A stretch of DNA of 64,000 nucleotides from Microbacterium radiodurans (GCF_008710705.1 NZ_VYRZ01000001.1:744001-808000), one strand, 5' to 3'; numbered from the stretch's first letter, positions 17,353 through 26,892 are shown. Numbers and translations are program-made. Notes: generated from the sequence alone by a model not told the origin.

Positions 17353-18258
17353 ATGACCGCCACCCAGACCATCACCCAGGCGCGGCCGCAGTCGCGCAAG
17401 GTCACCGCCCCGCGCCGCCCGCGCCGGCTCATGCGCTACGTGCGCCGCATCCCGGTGTGGCTCGTCGTCACAGTGCTGCTGATCGTCGTGCTCTACCCGC
17501 AGCTGTGGATGATCCTCGGCTCGTTCAAGACGCAGACCGAGTTCTTCGAGAACCCGACGTGGGCGCTGCCCGAGACCCTGACGCTCGACAACTACGTCGC
17601 GGCGCTGACCCGCGGCAACGTCGCGATCAACTATCGCAACAGCCTGCTCGTCACGATCCCCTCGGTCGCCCTCATCATCCTGCTCGGCGTCGCCGCCGGC
17701 TACGTGCTCGAGGTGATGATCTGGAAGGGCCGTCGTAAGGTTCTGCTCTTCATCCTGGCGGGCATCATGGTGCCGGGTCAGATGATCCTCGTGCCGCTGT
17801 TCACGGTCTACTTCCGGCTGGGGCTGACGAACTCGCTCTGGCCGCTCATCCTGACCTACACGGCGATGGGCATCCCGCTGACGACCTTCCTCATGGCGGC
17901 CTACTTCCGCTCGGTTCCGCGGGAGATCTTCGAAGCGGCGACGATGGACGGCGCGAGCCCGCTGCGCTCCTTCTTCGTGATCGCGCTGCCGCTGATGAAG
18001 AACTCGATGCTCACGATCGGACTCGTCCAGTTCTTCAGCGTGTTCAACGATCTCCTCATCGCGCTGACATTCACCACGAAGCCCGATCTGGCTACGATCC
18101 AGGTGGGCCTGCTGAGCCTGTCGGACGAGTACGGATCGACGCAGTACGGGCCGCTGTTCGCGGCGATCAGCATCAACATCGTCGTGCTGCTGGTCGTCTT
18201 CGTGTTCCTGAACAAGAAGATCATGGCCGGTCTCGCGGCCGGCTCGCTGAAGGGATGA
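17353..18258 (+). CDS. Sugar ABC transporter permease (MalG type)
   Basis: 301 residues, six membrane segments after a basic N-terminus of about 30 residues. The EAA loop reads EIFEAATMDGASPLRSFFVIALPLM. The C-terminal KKIMAGLAAGSLKG ending is typical of MalG-type subunits. It forms the channel with the MalF-type partner. The stop overlaps the first possible ATG of the racemase-like gene. Confidence 0.93.
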   Translation: MTATQTITQARPQSRKVTAPRRPRRLMRYVRRIPVWLVVTVLLIVVLYPQLWMILGSFKTQTEFFENPTWALPETLTLDNYVAALTRGNVAINYRNSLLVTIPSVALIILLGVAAGYVLEVMIWKGRRKVLLFILAGIMVPGQMILVPLFTVYFRLGLTNSLWPLILTYTAMGIPLTTFLMAAYFRSVPREIFEAATMDGASPLRSFFVIALPLMKNSMLTIGLVQFFSVFNDLLIALTFTTKPDLATIQVGLLSLSDEYGSTQYGPLFAAISINIVVLLVVFVFLNKKIMAGLAAGSLKG

Positions 18259-18260
18259 CC

Positions 18261-18905
18261 ATGACGCGCATCGCGTTCCTGCACACCGGCGCTGTCAACA
18301 TCGCCCCGTTCGGCGCGCTCGCGGCCGAGCTGCTGCCGGACGCCGAGGTCGTCAACTACCTCGACGACCGCATCGTCGCCGACCTGCGGAACGACGCGCG
18401 CGCGGCCTCGGTGCCGGGCCGGGTCGAGGCCCTCGTCCGCGCGGCCGCGGCGGGCGGCGCCGACGCCGTCATGTTCACCTGCTCGTCGATCTCGGAGCTC
18501 GCCGCCCCCGCGGCCGCGGCGGCCGGGGTGCCCGTGCTCCGGGTCGACGAGGCGATGGCGGATGCCGCGGTCGCCGCCGGTCGGCGGGTGCGGGTGCTCG
18601 CGACCCTCGCGACCACGAGCCGACCGACGACGGGGCTGCTGCGCGAGCGCGCCGAGCTCGCCGGACTCTCGCCCGAGATCACCGACGAGGTCATCGACGG
18701 CGCGTTCGACGCCGTGGTGTCGGGCGATCGCGCGACCCATGACCGCCTGGTCGGCGAGGCGATCGAGCGCGGCGCGGCGGAGGCCGACGTGATCGTCCTC
18801 GCGCAGGCGTCGATGGCCGGCGCCGCCGAGGCCGTCTCGGTGGACGTCCCGGTGCTCACGAGCCCGCGTCCGGGCGTCGAACGCCTCGCGGCGTCGCTGG
18901 CCTGA
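18261..18905 (+). CDS. Aspartate/glutamate/hydantoin racemase-family protein
   Basis: 214 residues. The family cysteines are present: the first in MFTCSSISEL, while the second position reads VLAQASMAG, with Ala where racemases have Cys. A two-base-racemase mechanism is therefore unlikely, and an isomerase or decarboxylase-like role is possible. Two starts exist; ATG 18261 has AAGGG six bases upstream, whereas ATG 18255 has it abutting. Last gene of the transporter operon, so it probably modifies the imported compound or its acid product. The substrate cannot be deduced. Confidence 0.75.
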   Translation: MTRIAFLHTGAVNIAPFGALAAELLPDAEVVNYLDDRIVADLRNDARAASVPGRVEALVRAAAAGGADAVMFTCSSISELAAPAAAAAGVPVLRVDEAMADAAVAAGRRVRVLATLATTSRPTTGLLRERAELAGLSPEITDEVIDGAFDAVVSGDRATHDRLVGEAIERGAAEADVIVLAQASMAGAAEAVSVDVPVLTSPRPGVERLAASLA

Positions 18906-18915
18906 CCGGCGCTCG

Positions 18916-19893
18916 TCATTCGGCGGCGAGCAGCTCGGCGGTGCGCAGGTCGGTGATGAGGGTCGTCACCCAGCCGCCCGCGACGGCGCCGCGGATCGCG
19001 TCGAGCTTGCGGGGCCCGCCCGCGACGCCCACGCGGCGCGGGATGCGGCGGAGGTCATCGACGGGGATGGCGATGATGCGGTCGTCGATGTCGCCGCGCA
19101 CGAGCGAGCCGTCGCCGCGGTAGATGCGGTGGCAGATGTCGCCGACGGCTCCGGCGGCCAGCAGCGGTGAGCGCTCCTCGGGCGAGAAGGCATTGCCGCT
19201 CGTGGCCAGGACGTCGGAGGGCTCGACGCTGCCGATGCCCATGATCGCCATCGTCAGCTCGCGCCAGCGCCGGGTGACGTCCTGCATCGACGCGTCGGCG
19301 AGGAGGCTGTCGCGGATGTCGGGTCCGGCGACGAGACCGGGTGCCGGAACGTACACGGGCTCGGCGCCCAGCATCCGCGCGAGCTCGCCGAGGATGCGGT
19401 GCGAGTGGCTCTGCGCCTCGGCGGCACCCATGCCGCCCAGCAGCTGCACGACCTCGGTTGCGCCGCGCGTCGGGAACGGCCGCATCCGATCGACCATCGC
19501 GAGGATCGTCTGACTCCACGACGAGACGCCGATGCGGTCGGTGCCCGACAGGGTGGCCTCGAGGTAGGCGGCGGCGCCGGCACCGATGGAGGCGAGCGTC
19601 TCGGTCTCGTCCGCTTCGGGGTCGACGTCGACGATGACGACCTCGGTGAGCCCGTAGCGCTGCTCGAGCTGCTCCTCGAGCTCGGTGTAGACGCCCGGTG
19701 CGACCGTGACGATCGTGCGGACGATGCCGAGCGCCTCGGCCCGTTTGAGCAGCCGCGACACCTTCGCCTGCGAGATGCTCAGCGCTTCGGCGATGTCGGC
19801 CTGGCGTGCGCCGCGCTCGTGGTACATCCGCGCGATCTTGGTCATCAGGCGCACCTGCCCGTCATGCGGACGCGGATAGCGGCTCATCGACAC
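18916..19893 (-). CDS. SorC/DeoR-type sugar-binding transcriptional regulator
   Basis: 325 residues: an N-terminal winged helix-turn-helix (about 12-62; GARQADIAEALSISQAKVSRLLKRA) and a SorC-type sugar-phosphate-binding domain with GVSSWSQTILAMVDRM, VVQLLGGMG and VAGGPRKLDAIRGAV. Such proteins bind phosphorylated sugars and control transport and catabolic operons. GTG 19893 has ACGGAG upstream at good spacing; ATG 19887 is an alternative. It is convergent with the ABC operon (10-base gap) and divergent from the epimerase gene, so both are candidate targets. Confidence 0.92.
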   Translation of the reverse strand: MSMSRYPRPHDGQVRLMTKIARMYHERGARQADIAEALSISQAKVSRLLKRAEALGIVRTIVTVAPGVYTELEEQLEQRYGLTEVVIVDVDPEADETETLASIGAGAAAYLEATLSGTDRIGVSSWSQTILAMVDRMRPFPTRGATEVVQLLGGMGAAEAQSHSHRILGELARMLGAEPVYVPAPGLVAGPDIRDSLLADASMQDVTRRWRELTMAIMGIGSVEPSDVLATSGNAFSPEERSPLLAAGAVGDICHRIYRGDGSLVRGDIDDRIIAIPVDDLRRIPRRVGVAGGPRKLDAIRGAVAGGWVTTLITDLRTAELLAAE

Positions 19894-20030
19894 GCGGGCT
19901 CCGTTCAGGATTCGACCGGGGAGAGGGTGGGATCGTGCACAACAAGGATGCCATCCGAGCCCCGCGACGGAGTCGGGCGGGCGAGGGATCCCGTCCGGTC
20001 GAGCGGCATCCGACCACCCATGTAAACAAT

Positions 20031-20060
20031 CCTCACTATAGAATGATTATGCACCGGCGC
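20031..20060. promoter_or_regulatory. AT-rich patch in SorC/epimerase divergent region
   Basis: In otherwise GC-rich DNA the stretch CACTATAGAATGATTATG lies about 40-60 bases before the epimerase start. It shares AGAATG and ATTATG with the region before the aldo/keto reductase, and ATAGAAT with that before the first ABC operon. Candidate promoter/operator only. Confidence 0.3.
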
Positions 20061-20092
20061 ACCGTGCCGAGGCTGAATCCAGGGGTGTGGCG

Positions 20093-20923
20093 ATGATCAT
20101 CGGCGTGACAGGCAGTGGCGGAAAGCTCGGGCGGGCGACGGTCGAGCGACTGCGCTCCGACGGTCACGAGGTGATCGGGTTCGATACGGTCGGACACCCG
20201 GGGCCGGGGTTCACCCGGATCGACCTGACCGACTACGGCCAGGCTCTCGACGCGATGCTCGGGGTCACGGCCCGCCACTCCGGCCTCGAGGCCCTCGTCC
20301 ACCTCGCTGCGATCCCCGTCAACGGGCTCGTCCCCGACGCGGCGACATTCCACGCCAACGTGGCCGTCACCTTCAACACGCTCTTCGCGGCCCACCGCGC
20401 CGGCATCCGGCGCGTCGTGTTCGCTTCGAGCATCACCGCCATGGGGTTCCCCTTCGACGAGGCGCCGCCCGCGCTCCCCGTCGACGAGTCCTACAGCGCG
20501 GCCAACAACACCTACGGACTCGGCAAGGTGGTCGAAGAGGCGATGGCCGCGCAGATGGCACGGTGGGGCGAGGACGTCTCGATCACCGCACTTCGCTTCA
20601 CGAACGTCGTGGCTCCCGACGAGTACGAGATCTTCGAGCGCGCGAGCGAGCCGGACTACCGGCGCGACCTGATCGGATCGTGGATCGACGCGCGCGACGG
20701 AGCCGCCGCCGTCGCCCTCGCGCTCGCCGCCGGTCGCCCGGGGTTCGAGGTCTACAACGTCGCCGCCCCGACCTCGGGCACGCGGCAGGCCTCGCGTGCT
20801 GCAGCTGCGCGCTGGTTCCCCGGAACGCCGGTGGCCGATGATCTCGGCGAGTTCGAATCGCTCATGTCGACGCGCAAGCTGCAGCGCGAGCTCGGCTTCC
20901 GCGCCGAGCACGACTGGCGCTGA
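20093..20923 (+). CDS. NAD-dependent epimerase/dehydratase (extended SDR)
   Basis: 276 residues with a Rossmann GxxGxxG-like motif (GSGGKLG, 7-13), Asp31 at the end of the second strand suggesting NAD(H), and the catalytic Tyr141-x-x-x-Lys145 (YGLGK) with a preceding ASSITAMG serine. The overall pattern resembles uronate dehydrogenases and related sugar SDRs. ATG 20093 is preferred over GTG 20087 because CAGGGG is 7 bases upstream. It lies 10 bases before the apiosidase-like gene, so it may oxidise or epimerise a sugar released by it. Confidence 0.8.
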   Translation: MIIGVTGSGGKLGRATVERLRSDGHEVIGFDTVGHPGPGFTRIDLTDYGQALDAMLGVTARHSGLEALVHLAAIPVNGLVPDAATFHANVAVTFNTLFAAHRAGIRRVVFASSITAMGFPFDEAPPALPVDESYSAANNTYGLGKVVEEAMAAQMARWGEDVSITALRFTNVVAPDEYEIFERASEPDYRRDLIGSWIDARDGAAAVALALAAGRPGFEVYNVAAPTSGTRQASRAAAARWFPGTPVADDLGEFESLMSTRKLQRELGFRAEHDWR

Positions 20924-20933
20924 GGGCGCGCCG

Positions 20934-22436
20934 ATGACCGACGCCGTGCCGGCGTACGCACCGGTGGAGCTCGCCTTCGCGGGGCCTGCTGTGCCGATCC
21001 CCGCCTCGCGCACTCCGTTCACCCTCGATGTCGGCCTCGGCGATCGGCGCCTGCGCGTCCCCGGCTTCTGGGACGGCGGCGACCGTTACGTCGCGCGCTT
21101 CCTGCCGGAGACGGCGGGGGAGTGGTCGTGGTCGACCGCAAGCGAGGCGCCCGAGCTCGATGGCCGCAGCGGCACGGTCGTCGTGTCGGGCGCCGCGGGG
21201 CATGGTCCGGTGCGGGTGGTCGAACGCTTCCACTTCGCCCACGCCGACGGCACCCCGCACCGACCGGTCGGCGCGACCGTGTACAACTGGCTTCATCAGT
21301 CCGACGAGCTGTTCACCGCCACCGCCGACGCGATCGCCCAGGCGCGCTTCACCAAGCTGCGCTTCATGGTCTTCCCGCAGGCGGGCGACTACGTGGAGCA
21401 TCATCCCGAGCTACTGCCCTTCGAGCGCGGCCCGTCCGGGTGGGACGTCGATCGGCCGAACGTCGCCTTCTTCCGCCGGCTCGATGCGGCCGTCGCGCTG
21501 CTGGGGGACCGCGGCATCCAGGCCGACGTCCTCATCCTGAACGCGTACGACGGCGGTCGCTTCGGTCTCGACGGGCTCACCGAAGAGCAGGATGCGGTCT
21601 ACCTTCGCTACCTCGTGGCGCGGCTCTCGGCGTTCCCCCACGTGTGGTGGTCGCTGTGCAACGAGTTCGACATCCTCGACCGCCCCCGTTCGCGGTGGGA
21701 CCGACTGGGGACTCTCCTGGCCGAGACCGATCCGCACGATCACCTGCGCTCGATCCACAACTGGATCGAGCTGTTCGACCACAACCGTCCGTGGATCACC
21801 CACGCGTCGATACAGAACGGTCACGTCACGACGGAGCTCGGACGGGCGGGACTGTACCGCGACGTCTACGACAAGCCGATCGTGCTCGACGAGATCAAGT
21901 ACGAAGGCGATATCCCCGAGCGCTGGGGGCATCTGAGCGCCGAGGAGCTCGTGCACCAGTTCTGGGTCGCGACGGTGTCGGGATGCTATGCCTCGCACGG
22001 CGAGAGCTTCGCGCTCCCTGGCGGCAGCCTGCACATCGTCGAAGGGGGCGCGCTGCTCGGGCGCTCTCCGCAGCGCCTCGCGTTCCTCCGACACGTGCTC
22101 GACGACCTCGTCGTCCCCGGGATCGATCCGATCGACAAATGGGACGATCCCGAGTTCGTCGGCGGCGTCGCGCGTCGCCAATATCTGCGCTACTTCGGCC
22201 GGTCCGCGCCGCCGTCCTGGCGCTTCCGGCTTCCGCAGGCGACCAATGTGGGCGAGCGGCTGCAATCCGGTGACGCGTTCACCGTAGACATCATCGACAC
22301 GTGGAACATGACGGTCACCGCGGTGGAGCGCCCATTCGTGCTCGACGACGTGCGGCGCAACGAGGCGTTCGCCCCGGAGGCGATCGCCCTGCCGGCGGGC
22401 GAGGCGATCGCGCTCCGCATCACGCGGACGCGGTGA
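20934..22436 (+). CDS. DUF5060/DUF5605 apiosidase-like glycoside hydrolase
   Basis: 500 residues: N-terminal beta-sandwich (DUF5060-like, 1-95), a (beta/alpha)8 barrel resembling the DUF4038/GH140 apiosidase group, and a C-terminal beta domain (DUF5605-like) with DTWNMTV. Candidate acid/base is Glu244 (WSLCNEFD) and nucleophile Glu320 (VLDEIKYEGD), the usual clan GH-A spacing. No signal peptide, so it would act on imported oligosaccharides. The gene end overlaps the convergent rhamnosidase by 17 bases. Apiosidase activity is inferred from fold similarity and from the D-apiose operon nearby, not proven. Confidence 0.75.
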   Translation: MTDAVPAYAPVELAFAGPAVPIPASRTPFTLDVGLGDRRLRVPGFWDGGDRYVARFLPETAGEWSWSTASEAPELDGRSGTVVVSGAAGHGPVRVVERFHFAHADGTPHRPVGATVYNWLHQSDELFTATADAIAQARFTKLRFMVFPQAGDYVEHHPELLPFERGPSGWDVDRPNVAFFRRLDAAVALLGDRGIQADVLILNAYDGGRFGLDGLTEEQDAVYLRYLVARLSAFPHVWWSLCNEFDILDRPRSRWDRLGTLLAETDPHDHLRSIHNWIELFDHNRPWITHASIQNGHVTTELGRAGLYRDVYDKPIVLDEIKYEGDIPERWGHLSAEELVHQFWVATVSGCYASHGESFALPGGSLHIVEGGALLGRSPQRLAFLRHVLDDLVVPGIDPIDKWDDPEFVGGVARRQYLRYFGRSAPPSWRFRLPQATNVGERLQSGDAFTVDIIDTWNMTVTAVERPFVLDDVRRNEAFAPEAIALPAGEAIALRITRTR

Positions 22437-25050
22437 CGGGGGCCGCTCGGCCGGCCGGATCCCACGCGACGGAGCGGACATGCGTTCCGTGCCCGAGCTC
22501 CTCTGCCGCGGTCCCGGGCAGCTCGAGGACCGCCGTCGCGCCTACGGGCACGGCGATCTCCGCCTGCAGCGTCGTCCCCTCGATCCGCCAGGAGATGGCG
22601 GCGTCGCCGTAGGGTGTCCGATGGCGTGCACTCGCGTGCGAGAGGCCGCCGCCCGGCTGCGGTGCGAACCGGATGCGGCGGTACCCCGGTTCGGCAGGCG
22701 CGAGCCCCGCCACGGCGCGATGCATCCAGTCGGCCACCGCACCCAGGGCGTAGTGGTTGAACGAGGTCATCGTGCCGGGGTTGACCGTGCCGTCGGGCAG
22801 CATCGAGTCCCAGCGCTCCCACACGGTGGTCGCCCCCATGCCGACCTGGTAGAGCCACGAAGGGCATTCACGCTCCATCAGCAGGGCGTACGCGGCGTCG
22901 GCCTCGCCCTCCGAGCTGAGCGCGTCCGTCACGTAGGGTGTGCCGACGAAACCGGTCGCGATGCGATTGCCCGACTCCTCCACCAGCTGCGCCAGTCGGC
23001 GCGCTGCGGGCGCACGCAGCCCCGGCGGCAGCAGCTCGAAGCGGAGCGCGACGGCGTAGGCGGTCTGCGCGTCGGAGGTCATCCGTCCATCGGACTCGAC
23101 GTAGCGGCCGACGAACGCCTCACGGACCTCGTCGGCGAGACGCCCGTAGCGCGCGGCCGCCTCGGCGTCGTCCAGCACGCCGGCCATCCGCGCGACGATC
23201 CGCGCCGAAAGGGCGAAGTAGGCCGTTGCGACGAGGTACTTGTCGGTCAGGCCGGCGGCAGGATCCTGCGGCGGCGCCGCGGGGTCGAGCCAATCGCCGA
23301 GCTGGTAGCCGGTGTCCCACAGCCGCGAGGGGCCGGAGATGTCGGCGATGAGGTCGACCCAGGCGCGAGCGCTGTCGAACTGGGCGCGCAGGATCCCGAC
23401 GTCGCCGAAGCGTTCGTACAGGGTCCAGGGCACGACCGTCGCCGCATCGCCCCACGCCGCGCCCGGACGCATCGGCGTCCACATCGTGTCGGCCGGGATG
23501 ACCGGCACGTACCAGGGCACGGTGCCGTCGGGCAGCTGCTCGGCGGCGAGATCGCGCAGCCATCCCGCCAGCATCCCCGAGCTGTCGAAGAGGAACGACG
23601 CGGTGGGAGCGAACATCTGGATGTCGCCGGTCCATCCCAGGCGCTCGTCGCGCTGCGGGCAGTCGGTGGGGATGTCGACGAAGTTGCCGCGCATGCCCCA
23701 GACGACGTTCTCGTGCAGGCGGTCGAGATCGGGCTCGGACGAGGTGAACCAGCCGGTGCGCTCCAGATCGGTGTGGATGACGCGGGCCACCAGGGCTCCC
23801 TCGGCGACGTCGGCGTCGAGGTCGCCCGGCCAGTCCTCGATCTCGACGTAGCGGAATCCGTGGAAGGTGAAGCGCGGCTCCCACTCCTCCGGCTCATCGC
23901 GGCCGGCGAACGTGTAGCGGTCGGTGGATGCCGCGTCGCGCAGCGGGCGGCGGTAGAGCTCGCCGTCCTGCAGCACCTCGGCGGTGCGGAGGGTCACGGT
24001 GTGACCGGCGGCCGCTCGCGCCCGCAGTCGCACGACGCCGGTCAGGTTCTGGCCGAAGTCGAGCAGCCGTCGTCCGGACGGCGAGGTGAGCACGCTCAGC
24101 GGGAGGCGATCCTCGGTGACGCGCACCGGTGGCGCGGTGGGGGCGACGAGTGTCGCCGGGTCGCGTCGGCGCAGCTGCACACGACCCCAGTCGGCGTCGT
24201 CGAAACCGGGCGCGGACCACCCGGTCTGCTCCTCGCGCGCGTCGTAATGCTCGCCGTCGTAGATGCCCGAGGCGATGATGGGGCTCGGTGCCGCCCGCCA
24301 CGAGGTGTCGGTCGCGACGGTGTCGCGGGAGCCGTCGTCGTAGGTCAGTTCGAGCTGACCGAGGAACGAGAGGTCGTCGCCGTACACGTTGCGGAAGCCG
24401 CCGCGCCAGCCCAGCCGCCCGCGATACCAGCCGTCTCCGAGCCAGGCGCCGATCGCGTTCTCGCCCTCGGTGAGCAGGTCGGTCACGTCGTAGGTGTAGT
24501 AGCGCAGCCGCTGCCCGTACACGGTCCATCCCGGCGAGAGCACATCGTCCCCGACGCGGCGTCCGTTGATCTCGGCCTGGTACACCCCGTGGGCGCTCGC
24601 ATACAGGCGCGCACGTGCCAGGTCCGGACGTACGACGAAGGTGCCGCGGACGAGCGACGGACGTCGGGTGTCGGTGAGCGGGTTCTCGTTGCGGATCGAT
24701 CCGATCGGACCCGCCGTCCAGTCCGACGGCGACAGGAGCCCGGTCTCGAGCCGGAGGGGCTCGCTCCACGCCGAGCGTTCGCCGTCGCCGCCGACGACGC
24801 GCACCCGGACCTGCGCCAGCTCGCGGGAGCGCAGCGGCGCATCGGGCCAGGGGACGAGAACCTGGTCGCCGGAGGGCACGAGCCGGGTCCGGGCGGGACC
24901 GTCGCCGCGGCGGACCTCCACCTCGTAGGCCTGCTGGCGCCAGCCCGCCGGGGCATCGGTCACGATCCACGACAGGCGGGGCTCGGCCTCGCCGATGCCG
25001 AGGGCATCGCGGTGGTGTTCGGCGCGCACGGCGCGGACGGTCGTCGTCAT
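22420..25050 (-). CDS. Alpha-L-rhamnosidase, GH78 (copy 1)
   Basis: 876 residues with the GH78 order: beta-sandwich N-terminal domains (INGRRVGDDVLSPGWTVY), concanavalin-like domain, (alpha/alpha)6 barrel and C-terminal beta domain. Active-site signature DCPQRDERLGWTGD carries Glu469, the likely general acid, and WERWDS carries Glu745, the likely base. It hydrolyses terminal alpha-L-rhamnose, abundant in rhamnogalacturonans and plant glycosides. No signal peptide. ATG 25050 has GAAGGG nine bases upstream; ATG 25059 overlaps the permease stop and has it abutting. Last gene of the second ABC operon, which therefore probably imports rhamnose-containing oligosaccharides. Confidence 0.92.
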   Translation of the reverse strand: MTTTVRAVRAEHHRDALGIGEAEPRLSWIVTDAPAGWRQQAYEVEVRRGDGPARTRLVPSGDQVLVPWPDAPLRSRELAQVRVRVVGGDGERSAWSEPLRLETGLLSPSDWTAGPIGSIRNENPLTDTRRPSLVRGTFVVRPDLARARLYASAHGVYQAEINGRRVGDDVLSPGWTVYGQRLRYYTYDVTDLLTEGENAIGAWLGDGWYRGRLGWRGGFRNVYGDDLSFLGQLELTYDDGSRDTVATDTSWRAAPSPIIASGIYDGEHYDAREEQTGWSAPGFDDADWGRVQLRRRDPATLVAPTAPPVRVTEDRLPLSVLTSPSGRRLLDFGQNLTGVVRLRARAAAGHTVTLRTAEVLQDGELYRRPLRDAASTDRYTFAGRDEPEEWEPRFTFHGFRYVEIEDWPGDLDADVAEGALVARVIHTDLERTGWFTSSEPDLDRLHENVVWGMRGNFVDIPTDCPQRDERLGWTGDIQMFAPTASFLFDSSGMLAGWLRDLAAEQLPDGTVPWYVPVIPADTMWTPMRPGAAWGDAATVVPWTLYERFGDVGILRAQFDSARAWVDLIADISGPSRLWDTGYQLGDWLDPAAPPQDPAAGLTDKYLVATAYFALSARIVARMAGVLDDAEAAARYGRLADEVREAFVGRYVESDGRMTSDAQTAYAVALRFELLPPGLRAPAARRLAQLVEESGNRIATGFVGTPYVTDALSSEGEADAAYALLMERECPSWLYQVGMGATTVWERWDSMLPDGTVNPGTMTSFNHYALGAVADWMHRAVAGLAPAEPGYRRIRFAPQPGGGLSHASARHRTPYGDAAISWRIEGTTLQAEIAVPVGATAVLELPGTAAEELGHGTHVRSVAWDPAGRAAPVTASA

Positions 25051-25055
25051 GATGC

Positions 25056-25964
25056 TCATCCCTTCACCGCACCGGCGGCGAGGCCTTTCATGATCCGCTG
25101 GTTCAGGAACAGGTACAGCAGGAGGATGCCGCCCACGGTGATGCAGATCGCGGCGAACAGCGGGCCGTAGTTGGTCGATCCGTACTCGCCCGAGAAGTTG
25201 AGCAGTCCGACCTGGATCGTGTTGAGGCGTCGCTGGCCGGCGAAGATCAGGGCGAAGAGCAGATCGTTCCAGATCTGGAAGAACTGCACGATGGCCACGG
25301 TCAGGATCGCGTTGCGCATCATCGGCATGCCGATCGCGAAGAAGGCACGCACCATCGAGGCGCCGTCGATCGTGGCCGCCTCGAAGATCTCCCGCGGGAT
25401 GGCGCGGAAGTAGGTGGCCATCATGAAAACCGTCAGCGGCAGACCCGACGCGGTGTAGATGAGGATCAGCGGCAGGAGCGAGCCGGTCGCACCGATCGTG
25501 AAGGCAGCCGTGAACAGGGGCAGCACGATCATCTGGCCGGGGATCATGATGCCCGCCAGGAACAGCAGCAGGATCGTGGCGCGGCCGCGGAACACCAGGA
25601 CCTCGAGGGCGTAGCCCGCGGCGGTTCCGAGGATGACGAGGAGGATGAGCGAGGGGAACGTCACGATCACCGAGTTGACGATCGTGGTCGACAGGTTGGC
25701 CGTCTCCCACCCGGTGATGTAGTTGTCCCAGCGCCACGACTCCGGCAGGGCGTAGGACGGGTTGTTGAGGAAGTCGCTGTTGGACTTCAGCGAGTTGATG
25801 AACATCCAGAACAGCGGATACGCCGTGATGAGGATGAGGAAGGCGATCGTCAGCAGCGCGGGGATGCGGCGAAGCCCGCGGGCGGCCGCAGCGCCCGCGC
25901 CGCCGGGACGCATCCGGGGTGCGCGAGGGGAGCGGACGGCGACGGTGTCGAGCGTGGCGGTCAT
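25056..25964 (-). CDS. Sugar ABC transporter permease (MalG type), second operon
   Basis: 302 residues, six membrane segments, EAA loop EIFEAATIDGASMVRAFFAIGMPMM and C-terminal QRIMKGLAAGAVKG. Very similar in layout and motifs to the permease at 17353-18258, so the two transporters are paralogous. It follows the MalF-type subunit by 10 bases and overlaps the first candidate start of the rhamnosidase. Confidence 0.93.
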   Translation of the reverse strand: MTATLDTVAVRSPRAPRMRPGGAGAAAARGLRRIPALLTIAFLILITAYPLFWMFINSLKSNSDFLNNPSYALPESWRWDNYITGWETANLSTTIVNSVIVTFPSLILLVILGTAAGYALEVLVFRGRATILLLFLAGIMIPGQMIVLPLFTAAFTIGATGSLLPLILIYTASGLPLTVFMMATYFRAIPREIFEAATIDGASMVRAFFAIGMPMMRNAILTVAIVQFFQIWNDLLFALIFAGQRRLNTIQVGLLNFSGEYGSTNYGPLFAAICITVGGILLLYLFLNQRIMKGLAAGAVKG

Positions 25965-25974
25965 GTCGGCCCCT

Positions 25975-26856
25975 TCAGACGGTGATGTCGCGACGCGACG
26001 AGCGGAAGATGAACAGGGTGATCACCAGGCACATGATCGTCAGCAGCAGCGCGATCGTGGAGCCGTAGCCGTAGTCGCTGTACTGGAAGGCCGTGCGGTA
26101 CATGTACAGCGTCAGCGGGGTCGTGGAGCTGCCGGGTCCGCCGCCGGTCAGGGCGAACACCGAATCGAAGACCTTGATGGTGCCGTTGATCGAGAAGATG
26201 AACGACGCGAACAGGATCGGCAGCGACATCGGCAGCACGATGTGGCGGAAGAGGCTCACTCCGCGCGCGCCATCGAGACGGGCCGACTCGATGATCTCGT
26301 CGGGGATGTCGAGGAGCCCGGAGAAGATGAGGATGCCGTAGAAGCCGATCGAGCGCCAGACGTCCATGATGACGATGACGATGAACGCCGTCGTCCCCGC
26401 GCCGAGCCAGTCGACCGAGTCCAGGCCCACATTCACGAGGAGCTCGTTGACGAAGCCGTCGCTCGGCGCGGACTGGAAGATCTTCTGGTACAGCAGCGAG
26501 ACCGCCACGGTGGGCAGCACGACGGGGAAGAACACGAGCGTCCGCACGAGCACCGAGGACTTTCGCAGCACGAAGTTGTACAGCAGGGCGAGGCCGTAGC
26601 CGAGCACCACCTGGCACAGCGTCACCAGGACGGCGTAGCGGACGGTGAACCAGAACGCGTCCCACACGGCACTGTCGGCGATGAGGCGCTCGAAGTTCGC
26701 CAGACCGGAGAACTCGAACCCCATCAGCGGGCTCCCGGAGAAGAATGTCAGCCCCAGCGACCACACCACGGGCGCGAGCATGATCACGGTGTAGACGAGG
26801 AGGGCGGGCGTCAGCAGCAGGATGATCGCCTTGCGATCGCCGAGGACGGACTTCAT
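25975..26856 (-). CDS. Sugar ABC transporter permease (MalF type), second operon
   Basis: 293 residues, exactly the length of its paralogue at 16470-17351. Six membrane segments and the EAA loop DEIIESARLDGARGVSLFRHIVLPMSLPI. Forms the inner-membrane channel with the following MalG-type subunit and needs a shared ATPase encoded elsewhere. Confidence 0.93.
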   Translation of the reverse strand: MKSVLGDRKAIILLLTPALLVYTVIMLAPVVWSLGLTFFSGSPLMGFEFSGLANFERLIADSAVWDAFWFTVRYAVLVTLCQVVLGYGLALLYNFVLRKSSVLVRTLVFFPVVLPTVAVSLLYQKIFQSAPSDGFVNELLVNVGLDSVDWLGAGTTAFIVIVIMDVWRSIGFYGILIFSGLLDIPDEIIESARLDGARGVSLFRHIVLPMSLPILFASFIFSINGTIKVFDSVFALTGGGPGSSTTPLTLYMYRTAFQYSDYGYGSTIALLLTIMCLVITLFIFRSSRRDITV

Positions 26857-26892
26857 CGCGGGCCTTTCGGAGATGAGGAGGAGGGGCGCGGG

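Noticed and set aside
22480-25170. Plus-strand frame of about 900 residues opposite the GH78 gene
   Set aside because: Antisense shadow of the rhamnosidase with no recognisable motifs.
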